Below are positions 16,602 through 25,061 of a DNA stretch of 64,000 nucleotides, piece by piece. The notes under the pieces were generated by a model, which saw only the letters and a program-made list of their open reading frames with translations, did no database searches and was not told where the DNA came from. Origin of the DNA: Acinetobacter pittii ATCC 19004 = CIP 70.29 (GTDB lineage Bacteria > Pseudomonadota > Gammaproteobacteria > Pseudomonadales > Moraxellaceae); NCBI RefSeq assembly GCF_000369045.1, contig NZ_KB849786.1, positions 1,215,743 to 1,279,742 on the forward strand. Direction: 5' to 3'. The first letter of the stretch is position 1. Each line of letters starts with the position of its first letter. The translations under genes and the position numbers were made by a program.

Positions 16602-17388
16602 ACCATTAATGGAACATCCAAAGGTACAACTTATTGCAGCTCCACTAGGGTTAGGTCTGATTTTCCTACTAGTTTGGCAGTTAAGTTTTCAACAGCTTGA
16701 AGTACCTGTATATGTCGTACCAAAACCCAGCGATATTGTTATGGCAATGATTAAAGAGTCCAGTGTGTTATTTGGAAGCTTGTTGATCACGCTAAAAATT
16801 ACCTTATTGGCTTTTGTCTGTGCTGTAGTCATTGGCACCTTGATCGCTTTCGTCTTTGTACAAAGCCGTGTAGTAGAAGCCTGTTTTATGCCTTATGCCA
16901 TTTTATTTCAGGTGACTCCAATTGTCGCTATTGCCCCTCTGGTGATTATCTGGATTCAAAATACAACATTAGCATTAGTCGTTTGTGCCATGTTAGTTGC
17001 AGTATTTCCAATATTGACTAACACCACTTTAGGTTTACGTAGCGTCAACAAAGGTTTACTTAATCTTTTTCAGATCAATAAAGCCAGTCGTTGGCAAATT
17101 TTAATGCGCTTACGTGTGCCGAATGCTTTGCCTTATTTCTTTGGTGGGTTGCGTATTTCTTCTGGTTTGGCACTTATTGGCGCCGTGGTTTCGGAGTTTG
17201 TGGCTGGAGCTGGTGGGACTAGTGCAGGTTTGGCTTACCAAATTTTGCAAGCAGGTTTTCAGCTCGATTTACCATTAATGTTTGCAGCATTATTTCTTAT
17301 TACGTGCACAGGCTTGGGTTTATTTGTGCTAATGTCTTTATTAAGTCATTTCTTTTTAAGTAAATGGCATGAGAGTGAACAAGTATGA
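16594..17388 (+). CDS. ABC transporter permease (NitT/TauT family)
   Basis: The protein has 264 residues with about six membrane segments and the BPD_transp_1 coupling loop (LFQINKASRWQILMRLRVPNALPYFFGGLRIS region, the EAA-like loop). It overlaps the ATPase gene by 8 bp and the amidohydrolase gene by 4 bp. It would form the inner-membrane channel of the importer encoded at 14737-16601. Confidence 0.92.
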   Translation: MIKPLMEHPKVQLIAAPLGLGLIFLLVWQLSFQQLEVPVYVVPKPSDIVMAMIKESSVLFGSLLITLKITLLAFVCAVVIGTLIAFVFVQSRVVEACFMPYAILFQVTPIVAIAPLVIIWIQNTTLALVVCAMLVAVFPILTNTTLGLRSVNKGLLNLFQINKASRWQILMRLRVPNALPYFFGGLRISSGLALIGAVVSEFVAGAGGTSAGLAYQILQAGFQLDLPLMFAALFLITCTGLGLFVLMSLLSHFFLSKWHESEQV

Positions 17389-18854
17389 GTCCTGATCTTT
17401 CAAATAATGGTTCTTTAAATCATCGCTATTTAATCAAAAATGCTTATGCCATTTTGACAGGGTTATCGGGGGATGCAGCACGTTCTTCATTTACTGATAT
17501 CCGTATTCAAGACGGTAAAATTATTGAATTGGGACAACTGACCGCACAATCGAATGAACAAATTATCGATGCGAAAGACTGTGTAATTTATCCAGCTTGG
17601 GTAAATACTCATCATCATTTATTTCAATCCTTATTGAAGGGAGAACCGCAAGGTTTAAATCAAAACCTAACCTCTTGGCTTGCCAGTACGCCATACCGAT
17701 TTCGTGGTGCATTCGATGAAGCTACATTTCGGGTGGCAGTACGTATCGGATTAATTGAATTATTACGGTCAGGTTGTGCAACAGTAGCGGATCATCATTA
17801 TCTTTACTGGCCACAAATGCCATTCGATGGGGCTGCGATTTTATTTGATGAAGCTGAAAAGTTAGGCATGCGTTTTGTGTTATGCCGAGGTGGCGCAACT
17901 CTAACGCGTGGCTTAGAAAGCGAATTACCGCAAGCATTACGCCCTGAGAAATTTGAAGACTATATGGAGGATATAGAACTCCTAGTACAGCGATATCATC
18001 AACCGAGTTCCGATGCATTCCGGAAAATCGTAATGGCACCCACTACAGCTTTGCATTCGACCACTGCACAGCAATTAAGAGAAAGCGCCAAGATTGCTAG
18101 ACAATTGGGTATCCGCATGCATAGCCATTTATCTGAAACAGTAGATTATCTGGATGCGGCTCGAACCAAATTTGGTATGACACCTGTACAGTTTTGTGCA
18201 GAGCAGGATTGGGTTGGAAGCGATGTTTGGTTTGCCCATTTGGTTAAGCTATTACCTGAAGAAATACAGCTGTTGGGTCAAACACAAACAGGGATTGCAC
18301 ATTGTCCTCAGAGTAATGCACGTTTGGGGAGTGGTATTGCCGATCTTGTCAGTTTAGAACAAGCGGGTATGACTATTTCGATTGGAGTAGATGGTGCGGG
18401 CTCGAATGAAGCCGCAGATATGTTATCTGAAACCCATGCTGCATGGCTGTTACAACGGGCCAGAAAGGGCATGTCGGCTCTACCTCAATATGAGGGTGGG
18501 TTATTTGAAGGAGGAGCAGATGCTGCAAGTATAGAGGATATCATTCGTTGGGGAACTTTAGGTGGAGCTAAGATTTTAGGTTTAGATCAAGTGGGTTCAA
18601 TTGAGGTTGGACAACAGGCAGATTTAGTGGCTTATCAATTGAATGATCCGCGTTATTTCGGCTTACATGATATGGCGATTGGCCCTGTGGCAAGTGGCGG
18701 GAGAGCACATATTAAAGCTATGTTTGTGGCTGGAAAAATGGTAGTGGAAAATGATCAAATTCCTGATGTTGATATGATGGAATTAGCTTGGCAAGCGAAG
18801 CAATCGGTGAAACTGTTGCAGCAGCGTAGTGTCGAAATGGCGAAAATAGCCTAA
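17385..18854 (+). CDS. Amidohydrolase, 8-oxoguanine deaminase / hydroxyatrazine-hydrolase type
   Basis: The protein has 489 residues of the metal-dependent amidohydrolase (TrzN/AtzB, cytosine-deaminase-like) fold. Metal ligands are visible: NTHHHLFQSLLKG, HSHLSETVDY, WFAHLVKL, and the DGAGSNEAADM aspartate. The HHH.FQ pattern is shared with 8-oxoguanine deaminases, which release ammonia and give urate. That product would feed HpxO in the neighbouring cluster. It is translationally coupled to the permease (4-bp overlap). Other aminopurine or triazine substrates cannot be excluded. Confidence 0.75.
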   Translation: MSPDLSNNGSLNHRYLIKNAYAILTGLSGDAARSSFTDIRIQDGKIIELGQLTAQSNEQIIDAKDCVIYPAWVNTHHHLFQSLLKGEPQGLNQNLTSWLASTPYRFRGAFDEATFRVAVRIGLIELLRSGCATVADHHYLYWPQMPFDGAAILFDEAEKLGMRFVLCRGGATLTRGLESELPQALRPEKFEDYMEDIELLVQRYHQPSSDAFRKIVMAPTTALHSTTAQQLRESAKIARQLGIRMHSHLSETVDYLDAARTKFGMTPVQFCAEQDWVGSDVWFAHLVKLLPEEIQLLGQTQTGIAHCPQSNARLGSGIADLVSLEQAGMTISIGVDGAGSNEAADMLSETHAAWLLQRARKGMSALPQYEGGLFEGGADAASIEDIIRWGTLGGAKILGLDQVGSIEVGQQADLVAYQLNDPRYFGLHDMAIGPVASGGRAHIKAMFVAGKMVVENDQIPDVDMMELAWQAKQSVKLLQQRSVEMAKIA

Positions 18855-18914
18855 CTTAGATATCTGATTAGACTATGATATTAATAGCTTTAAGTTTATT
18901 TTAAATTAAAGGGA

Positions 18915-18932
18915 GGCGGTAATCATACCGCC
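18915..18932. terminator. Hairpin between convergent amidohydrolase and ADC-family genes
   Basis: ggcggt-aatcat-accgcc has 6-bp G/C arms and lies between convergent genes. The flanking T/A runs are modest. Confidence 0.5.
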
Positions 18933-18938
18933 AAAATA

Positions 18939-19838
18939 TCAAAGAAGTTTAATCGGCAAATTAAGCACCACCTGAGCATCCTCAATAATATCTAAGCGGA
19001 GAATAGTTGAAGCACTAAGCTCATTTAGCAATGTACTTAACGGTCCCTCATTTTTCTCAAGTTGAACATTCTTTGGAAAAAGTTTTTGTGCAAAAGAAAG
19101 AATGTTGGACTCAACTTCAGTTTGATGCCATTTACCATCAACAACATGTAGCATGGTGGCTCTGTTGATATGTGTTTCAGAATCAACATGTTTTAAAGTC
19201 GGTACAGCGGTCTTTAAGCTTAAATCCAATTTGCCATTAACATCAAAAATATCGGCTTGCACTTCTTTTGAGTTAATGTTGACGTCAATTTTAGTTAACC
19301 ATTTTGGTAGCTGGTAACCATATACACCACGCACTCTGGCGATTTCAGTATCAACAGGCAAAGCTAAAACATGAGCATAAAAATGACGTTGACGCATCGA
19401 TTTCATTAACTCTGCAATATGTGAACCACGAGCATTAGGCTTACGGACAACAATCGCAATCGACACTTCGTTATAAGGGTCATTGTCACAAACAGAATAG
19501 GTAAAAAACGTAACAGCAACCAACCCGTAACCTGGAAATGGTTGTAATGGCGTTAAGTCAGCAGGAAGTTTTGCTTTAATTTGCTTAATAGGTGCAAGCA
19601 TGAGCAGTTGTACATTTGCACTACGATAATAAAAATTGGGTGCCCAAACAGGACCTACTCGGGATTCCACAATTTTTTTAGGAATATGACGGAAAAAATC
19701 GATGTTGCCAACAGCAGGATCTTGCGCGACTTCATCTAAATCGGGGTTCATTCTGAAACGGTCATAATAACCACCTTTGGGTACTTTGACTTTTTGTTGC
19801 CCAAATTCAACTTCAGTAAACTGTTGTTTTGTATTCAT
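18939..19838 (-). CDS. Acetoacetate-decarboxylase-family protein, MerR regulon
   Basis: The protein has 299 residues. The ADC fold is suggested by APNFYYRSANVQLLM, FPGYGLVAVTFFTYSVCDNDPYNEVSIAI and RGVYGYQLPKWLTKIDV. The last contains a lysine in the place of the Schiff-base lysine pair (PKK) of clostridial acetoacetate decarboxylase, so the chemistry may be shared or altered. An AGGTGA ribosome site supports the start. Its promoter (19919-19949, minus strand) is one of four with the shared MerR-type operator, which points to a role in handling a reactive carbonyl or keto acid. That role is inference. Confidence 0.75.
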   Translation of the reverse strand: MNTKQQFTEVEFGQQKVKVPKGGYYDRFRMNPDLDEVAQDPAVGNIDFFRHIPKKIVESRVGPVWAPNFYYRSANVQLLMLAPIKQIKAKLPADLTPLQPFPGYGLVAVTFFTYSVCDNDPYNEVSIAIVVRKPNARGSHIAELMKSMRQRHFYAHVLALPVDTEIARVRGVYGYQLPKWLTKIDVNINSKEVQADIFDVNGKLDLSLKTAVPTLKHVDSETHINRATMLHVVDGKWHQTEVESNILSFAQKLFPKNVQLEKNEGPLSTLLNELSASTILRLDIIEDAQVVLNLPIKLL

Positions 19839-19918
19839 GAAAGTTCACCTTTATATTAATTGACCGAGTAGCTAATGCTGTATATTTCAAGACGTGTTAA
19901 TTTAGAATCAATACAGAA

Positions 19919-19949
19919 ACTATAAGATTAAAGCTAACTTTAAGGTCAA
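19919..19949 (-). promoter_or_regulatory. MerR-type promoter A (ADC-family gene)
   Basis: On the minus strand, -35 ttgacc and -10 tatagt are separated by exactly 19 bp containing ttaaag-ttag-ctttaa. The over-long spacer with a central palindrome is the hallmark of MerR-family activation. Confidence 0.8.
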
Positions 19950-20079
19950 GTCTTTAATTTTGAGGTGTAAAGTCTTTGACATTTAAGGGAAATAAAATAA
20001 AAACAATTAAAGATTAAAAAGATACAATGTCGCCTAGCGTCTTCATATAAATTTTATTTTTAAAAGACGATTAAGATAG

Positions 20080-20110
20080 TTGACCTTAAAGTTAACTTTA
20101 AACTTAGTAT
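20080..20110 (+). promoter_or_regulatory. MerR-type promoter B (alpha/beta hydrolase gene)
   Basis: -35 ttgacc (20080-20085), a 19-bp spacer with ttaaag-ttaa-ctttaa, and -10 tagtat (20105-20110). It is nearly identical to promoter A, which points the other way. Confidence 0.82.
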
Positions 20111-20166
20111 AAATATTCAATCCTTTATAACGAATCAACAAGCAGTTTTTCACCAGGAGAACAAAG

Positions 20167-20997
20167 ATGGGATATGTAACCACAAAAGACGGCGTAGAAA
20201 TTTTCTATAAAGATTGGGGACCACGGGATGCCCAAGTTTTATTTTTTCATCATGGATGGCCTTTAAGTTCAGATGATTGGGACACACAGTTGCTTTTTTT
20301 CCTTAAAGAAGGTTTTCGTGTAGTTGCCCATGATAGACGGGGACATGGACGTTCGAGTCAGGTGTGGGATGGTCACGATATGGACCACTACGCAGATGAC
20401 GTTGCAGAAGTGGTTAAACATCTGAATATTAAAAATGCAATTCACATTGGCCACTCAACGGGCGGTGGTGAAGTAGCTCACTATATTGCACGTCATGGCC
20501 AAGACAATGTTAAGAAAGCTGTTCTTGTCAGTGCAGTTCCGCCACTGATGGTTAAAACTGAAAATAATCCTGAAGGTTTACCAAAAGAAGTTTTTGATGA
20601 TCTGCAAAATCAGGTTCTCACCAACCGTGCGCAATTTTTCCGAGATCTTCCATCTGGTCCGTTCTATGGTTTTAACCGACCAGATGCGAAACCATCTGAA
20701 GGTATTATTGCTAACTGGTGGCGTCAGGGTATGACGGGTAGTGCAAAAGCGCATTACGATGGTATTGTGGCGTTCTCACAAACTGACTTTACCGAAGATT
20801 TAAAGAAAATCACCATTCCTGTTTTGGTGTTACATGGTGATGACGATCAGATCGTGCCTAATAAAACGTCTGGCGTAAAATCTGCTGAGTTACTTCAAAA
20901 TAGCCAACTCAAGATCTATCCGGGTTTTTCTCACGGTATGTTAACTGTAAACCATGAAGTGATTAATGCTGACTTGTTGACGTTTATTCGCGAATAA
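20167..20997 (+). CDS. Alpha/beta hydrolase, non-haem chloroperoxidase/esterase type
   Basis: The protein has 276 residues. The catalytic triad is visible: Ser97 in GHSTGGG, the Asp of LHGDDDQIVP, and His256 in GFSHGM. The FHHGWPLSSDDW oxyanion region and DRRGHGRSS loop are typical of bacterial haloperoxidase-like esterases. It is monocistronic, with its own MerR-type promoter, an AGGAGA ribosome site and a terminator. It may hydrolyse an ester or lactone made during electrophile detoxification. The natural substrate is unknown. Confidence 0.85.
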   Translation: MGYVTTKDGVEIFYKDWGPRDAQVLFFHHGWPLSSDDWDTQLLFFLKEGFRVVAHDRRGHGRSSQVWDGHDMDHYADDVAEVVKHLNIKNAIHIGHSTGGGEVAHYIARHGQDNVKKAVLVSAVPPLMVKTENNPEGLPKEVFDDLQNQVLTNRAQFFRDLPSGPFYGFNRPDAKPSEGIIANWWRQGMTGSAKAHYDGIVAFSQTDFTEDLKKITIPVLVLHGDDDQIVPNKTSGVKSAELLQNSQLKIYPGFSHGMLTVNHEVINADLLTFIRE

Positions 20998-21015
20998 TTT
21001 AAAGCTTTAAACTTT

Positions 21016-21047
21016 AAAAAAGAGGCCTATTAAGTGCCTCTTTTTTA
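21016..21047 (+). terminator. Terminator of the alpha/beta hydrolase gene
   Basis: aaaagaggc / gcctctttt stem followed by a T run, 20 bp after the stop. Confidence 0.9.
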
Positions 21048-21098
21048 TTTATAAGTAAATGAAATTGAAAGTAATAAATATAGAAATGCTAAAAGGTA

Positions 21099-21129
21099 TT
21101 GACATTAAAGTTAGCTTTAATCTTAAAGT
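21099..21129 (+). promoter_or_regulatory. MerR-type promoter C (flavin oxidoreductase operon)
   Basis: -35 ttgaca (21099-21104), a 19-bp spacer with ttaaag-ttag-ctttaa, and -10 taaagt (21124-21129). It is the third copy of the shared operator. Confidence 0.8.
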
Positions 21130-21156
21130 AAAGCCATACTGAATGAGGTCATTCCA

Positions 21157-22395
21157 ATGAAAGTGTTCGAAAAATTAGTATTCCCAAATGGCTCATATGT
21201 TCCTAACCGTATTGCTAAAGCGGCAATGGAAGAAAATATGGCTGATTTAGACCATGCACCATCAGAAGAATTAATGCGTTTATATCAGGCTTGGGCAAAT
21301 GGTGGCGTAGGTCTAATTATTACTGGAAATGTGATGGTAGACCGCCGAGCGATGACTGGACCGGGCGGCGTAGTGCTTGAAGATGAAAAGCATCTGGATA
21401 CTTTTAAAAAATGGGCACAAATTGGTCGTTCAAAAGGCGCTCAGGTTTGGCTTCAAATTAACCATCCGGGGCGTCAAATGCAAGCAAACCTTGGTCAGCA
21501 GACTTGGGCGCCATCGGCTATTTCACTTGATCTTGGCAAAATGTCAAATCGCTTTAATACACCAATTGAAATGACTGAATCTATGATTGCAGAGGTGATT
21601 CAGCGTTTTGCAAACACAGCGCGTCTAGGTGAAAAAGCTGGGTTTACTGGTGTAGAAATTCATGCAGCACATGGTTACTTATTAAGTCAGTTTCTTTCTC
21701 CACTGAGTAATAAACGCCAAGATCAATGGGGTGGTTCTTTAGAAAACCGCGCTCGCATTTTAATTGAGATTGTTAAAGCTGTTCGTAAAGTGGTTTCGCC
21801 TCAGTTTACTGTTGCAGTAAAACTGAACTCAGCCGATTTCCAACGTGGTGGGTTTAGCGCTGAAGATGCTCAACAAGTGGTTAAAATGTTAAATGAGCAT
21901 GCAGTCGATTTGGTTGAACTTTCAGGCGGTAGCTATGAAGCACCTGCAATGCAAGGTCAAGCACGTGATGGCCGTACACTTGCTCGTGAAGCTTACTTTT
22001 TAGAATTTGCGCAAGAGATTAGTAAAGTTGCCAAAATGCCTGTTATGGTGACAGGTGGGATACGCCGTAAACAAGTGGCAGAGAAAGTGATTGAAAGTGG
22101 TGTAGATATGGTCGGTATTGCCACAGCTCTAGCAATTGAACCTAATTTGCCAAATGCTTGGAAACAAGGCCAGAATCTTACTCCTGAGTTAAAACCAATT
22201 ACTTGGAAGAACAAAACACTTGCTTCACTTGCCAATATGGCTGTGGTCAAATTCCAGTTACGTAATTTAAGCGCAGGTAAAAAAACAAAACCAAATGTTT
22301 CACCAGCTTGGGCTTTAATTTTGCAACAATCAGCTATGTCATGCCGTACTCGCCAATACAAAAAAGGCATGCGTGACTATTCATTTGCTTCTTAA
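21157..22395 (+). CDS. NADH:flavin oxidoreductase, Old Yellow Enzyme family
   Basis: The protein has 412 residues with an FMN-type TIM barrel. The OYE motifs are visible: VPNRIAKAAMEE near the start, INHPGRQ, GFTGVEIHAAHGYLLSQFLSP with its active-site HAAH, and GGSLENRAR. There is no C-terminal FAD domain, so it is the short form. Such enzymes reduce activated C=C bonds of electrophilic enones or quinones. It shares an operon with the next gene (15-bp gap to the ATG) under a MerR-type promoter. Confidence 0.87.
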   Translation: MKVFEKLVFPNGSYVPNRIAKAAMEENMADLDHAPSEELMRLYQAWANGGVGLIITGNVMVDRRAMTGPGGVVLEDEKHLDTFKKWAQIGRSKGAQVWLQINHPGRQMQANLGQQTWAPSAISLDLGKMSNRFNTPIEMTESMIAEVIQRFANTARLGEKAGFTGVEIHAAHGYLLSQFLSPLSNKRQDQWGGSLENRARILIEIVKAVRKVVSPQFTVAVKLNSADFQRGGFSAEDAQQVVKMLNEHAVDLVELSGGSYEAPAMQGQARDGRTLAREAYFLEFAQEISKVAKMPVMVTGGIRRKQVAEKVIESGVDMVGIATALAIEPNLPNAWKQGQNLTPELKPITWKNKTLASLANMAVVKFQLRNLSAGKKTKPNVSPAWALILQQSAMSCRTRQYKKGMRDYSFAS

Positions 22396-22410
22396 TAAGT
22401 GAGTTGTGTT

Positions 22411-23478
22411 ATGACAAATGCGAACGATTCAAACTGGATAATTTATGGAGCAAATGGCTACACGGGCGAGTTAATCGCTCGTGAAGCTGTACGCCAAGGT
22501 CTAAAACCAACTTTGGCTGGTCGTAACAAAGCTAAGGTTGAAGCACTTGCTCAAGAGTTGGGGCTTGGTTATAAGGCTTTTGGGCTCGATAACGTGGATG
22601 CGGTAAGTGAACAACTCAAAGGCTTTAAACTGATCATGCACTGTGCAGGGCCATTTTCCGCGACATCGAAACCCATGATGGAAGCTTGTATAAAGGCAGG
22701 TGCTCACTATCTAGATATTACGGGCGAAATCTCAGTATTTGAGTTGGCACAGTCACTTAACAGCCAAGCCGAAAAAGCCGATGTTGTGCTTTGTCCAGGT
22801 GTTGGTTTTGATGTGATTCCGACAGATTGCGTTGCCGCTGCGCTCAAAGAAGCTCTGCCAGATGCGACCCATTTGGCGCTTGGTTTTGATTCAAAAACAG
22901 GGCTTTCACCGGGTACGGCAAAAACAAGTACAGAAGGTATGGCCGAAGGCGGAAAAATTCGTAAAAACGGAAAAATTATCACCGTTCCATTAGCACATTA
23001 TGTTCGGACCATTGATTTTGGTGACGGTAAAAAAAGTGCCATGAGTGTTCCGTGGGGAGACGTATCTACAGCGTTCTATACAACTGGTATTCCAAACATT
23101 GAAGTATTTGTACCCGCATTTCCCAAAATGATTTTTGGTGCAAAAATGCTGAACTATGTACGCCCAATATTAAAAATCAATGCTGTGCAGAAGTTTATTA
23201 AGTCACGTATTGAAAAAACGGTTGTTGGACCAAATGAGGAACTCCGCGCGAAAGTACCTACCTATGTTTGGGGTGAAGCCAGAAATTCACGTGGGGAAAT
23301 CAAAACTGCCCGTATCCAAACAGAAAATGCATATAGCCTTACCGTAAATGGTTCACTGACTGTGGTGAATTATTTACTCAAAAATACAGTGAAAGGCGGT
23401 ACATATACGCCAGCAAAACTGATGGGTTATAAACTAGTGACCGAGTTGCCGGGTTCTGGTCCGTTGGTTATTAATTAA
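22411..23478 (+). CDS. Saccharopine-dehydrogenase-like NAD(P)-binding protein (trans-acting enoyl reductase type)
   Basis: About 355 residues from the ATG at 22411; a GTG at 22399 is less likely. The N-terminal Rossmann motif is WIIYGANGYTGELIAREA. Further family segments are LIMHCAGPFS and LDITGEISVFE. The family includes saccharopine-reductase-like proteins and the mycobacterial trans-acting enoyl reductase. It follows the OYE gene and is probably co-transcribed with it, so it may process the same carbonyl compound. A terminator follows at 23577. Confidence 0.78.
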   Translation: MTNANDSNWIIYGANGYTGELIAREAVRQGLKPTLAGRNKAKVEALAQELGLGYKAFGLDNVDAVSEQLKGFKLIMHCAGPFSATSKPMMEACIKAGAHYLDITGEISVFELAQSLNSQAEKADVVLCPGVGFDVIPTDCVAAALKEALPDATHLALGFDSKTGLSPGTAKTSTEGMAEGGKIRKNGKIITVPLAHYVRTIDFGDGKKSAMSVPWGDVSTAFYTTGIPNIEVFVPAFPKMIFGAKMLNYVRPILKINAVQKFIKSRIEKTVVGPNEELRAKVPTYVWGEARNSRGEIKTARIQTENAYSLTVNGSLTVVNYLLKNTVKGGTYTPAKLMGYKLVTELPGSGPLVIN

Positions 23479-23576
23479 AAGCCTTTATTAAAACAGCATG
23501 TTTATAGATCGTCCCGAATAAGGTTTTCGCTATCAAAAGATTGGCTGATTTTTTTCTATAGTATTTGCATGAAAAA

Positions 23577-23612
23577 ACGAATTACAGCGTTGGTCCGTAA
23601 TTCGTTTTTTTA
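23577..23612 (+). terminator. Terminator of the flavin oxidoreductase operon
   Basis: Perfect 9-bp arms acgaattac / gtaattcgt followed by a T run. Confidence 0.9.
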
Positions 23613-23702
23613 GATTTATAGATTGATACTTAAACGCTTTGGTTACTTAGTTGATACCAGTACCCATCTATACAACGCGAGAGCGATTAACTCTAATTGA
23701 AA

Positions 23703-24119
23703 TTATGGTGTTTTTGCGTTGTCAAAATAGAGATTCATCAGACGTTCTGCATTTTGCTCACATGTAATTTCATCTGGTTTGTTATTAATAGCTTCAATCA
23801 TGGTATGTAAGTTTTGCTTACTGACTTTTAGCTTTTGTTCTAAAATTTCTATTTCCTGAATTTTGGTTTCAATCGTTTGAATGAGAGCATCATGGTCCCA
23901 AGCGACAACTTTCGATGGCAAAAATGCTTTAATTTCTGCTAAAGAAAACCCGACTTGTTGAGCTTGCTGGATTAAAGAAAGTTGTTTCAAATCGTTATCA
24001 GTATATTCACGATAGCCATTCGATTTTCTTTTTGCTTTAGGCAAGAGTTTAATTTGCTCGTAATAACGAATAGTAGGGGTACTTAAACCACTTAATTTCG
24101 ATAACTCGCTAATATTCAT
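23703..24119 (-). CDS. MerR-family activator of the local electrophile regulon (NmlR/AdhR-like)
   Basis: About 138 residues from the ATG at 24119, which has an AAGAGAG ribosome site; an upstream ATG at 24140 lacks one. The MerR HTH is clear (ISELSKLSGLSTPTIRYYE, then REYTDNDLKQL), followed by a dimerisation coiled coil. AdhR/NmlR relatives use operators of the form CTTAAAG-N4-CTTTAAG, matching the four sites here. The only cysteine is near the C terminus (ITCEQN), not at the sensing position near residue 52 that I recall for AdhR, so sensing may differ. Its start lies 15 bp from promoter D. Confidence 0.82.
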   Translation of the reverse strand: MNISELSKLSGLSTPTIRYYEQIKLLPKAKRKSNGYREYTDNDLKQLSLIQQAQQVGFSLAEIKAFLPSKVVAWDHDALIQTIETKIQEIEILEQKLKVSKQNLHTMIEAINNKPDEITCEQNAERLMNLYFDNAKTP

Positions 24120-24133
24120 AGCCACATACTCTC

Positions 24134-24164
24134 TTGACATTCAAGCTAACTTTAGACTTATAGT
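24134..24164 (+). promoter_or_regulatory. MerR-type promoter D (DJ-1/PfpI gene; overlaps merR upstream region)
   Basis: -35 ttgaca (24134-24139), a 19-bp spacer with the variant palindrome tcaag-ctaa-cttta, and -10 tatagt (24159-24164). It reads toward the gene at 24275 and could couple that gene with merR autoregulation. Confidence 0.75.
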
Positions 24165-24274
24165 AACACAAAAGCAAGGTTCATAACTTTACCAAGCACA
24201 CACTTTCAGTAACAACTTTCTATGCTTTGATAGACGAAAGAATAGAATTATAAATATGAAAATGAGGTGAGAAA

Positions 24275-24967
24275 ATGTCTAAACGCATATTACACGTCGT
24301 GACCAATGTTTCACGCTATAAGGATGTAGATCAACAAACAGGACTGTGGTTAGGTGAACTTACCCATGCCTATGATGAGTTTGAAAAACAAGGTTATGTG
24401 CAAGATATTGTGAGTCCAAATGGTGGAAAAACTCCAATTGAACCAAAATCGCTTGTGCCTTTAGTGGCAGATAAATCTGTTAAAGACCGAGAAAAAGATC
24501 AGGCTTTTATTACGCTGCTGGCAAATACCTTTAAGCCTTCCGATATTAATTGGCAAGACTATGACGTGATCTATTACACAGGTGGCCATGGGGTGATGTG
24601 GGATTTTTTAGATAATCCTGAACTTCAAGAAATCACCAAAAACATTTATGAAAAGGGCGGCATTGTTTCGAGTGTTTGTCATGGCTATTGTGGCTTGCTC
24701 AATGTCAGACTTTCAAATGGTGACCGACTTATAACAGGCAAAAAGTTAACAGGCTTTGCATGGAGTGAAGAGGTTTTGGCAGGAGTAGCAAAAAAAGTGC
24801 CATACAATGCCGAAGAGTTAGCGAAAGAATATGGTGCTCGTTATGAAAAAGCTTTTATTCCTTTTGCACCATACGTCGTTCAAGATGGTAAGTTAATTAC
24901 GGGTCAAAACCCGTTTTCAGCTAAAAAGACAGCTTTAGCGATAATAGAAGAGCTAGAAAAGTCATAA
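24275..24967 (+). CDS. DJ-1/PfpI family protein, Hsp31/glyoxalase III-like
   Basis: The protein has 230 residues. The nucleophile elbow VSSVCHGYCG places Cys135-His136, with Glu28 (LGELT) as the usual partner. GGHGVMWDF is the family's oxyanion-side loop. Members degrade methylglyoxal without glutathione or act as chaperones. It has its own MerR-type promoter and terminator. With OYE, ADC-type and hydrolase genes under the same operator, it strongly suggests a reactive-carbonyl defence, which is inference from family roles. Confidence 0.83.
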   Translation: MSKRILHVVTNVSRYKDVDQQTGLWLGELTHAYDEFEKQGYVQDIVSPNGGKTPIEPKSLVPLVADKSVKDREKDQAFITLLANTFKPSDINWQDYDVIYYTGGHGVMWDFLDNPELQEITKNIYEKGGIVSSVCHGYCGLLNVRLSNGDRLITGKKLTGFAWSEEVLAGVAKKVPYNAEELAKEYGARYEKAFIPFAPYVVQDGKLITGQNPFSAKKTALAIIEELEKS

Positions 24968-24984
24968 TTTAATAATTCAAATAT

Positions 24985-25030
24985 AAACCCTAAAAGTAGG
25001 ACCAGCGATGGGCTTGCTTTTAGGGTTTTT
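24985..25030 (+). terminator. Terminator of the DJ-1/PfpI gene
   Basis: 12-bp arms aaaccctaaaag / cttttagggttt with T residues after the stem. Confidence 0.85.
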
Positions 25031-25061
25031 AAATAAATGGATTGATCCTACGAGGTTAAAT

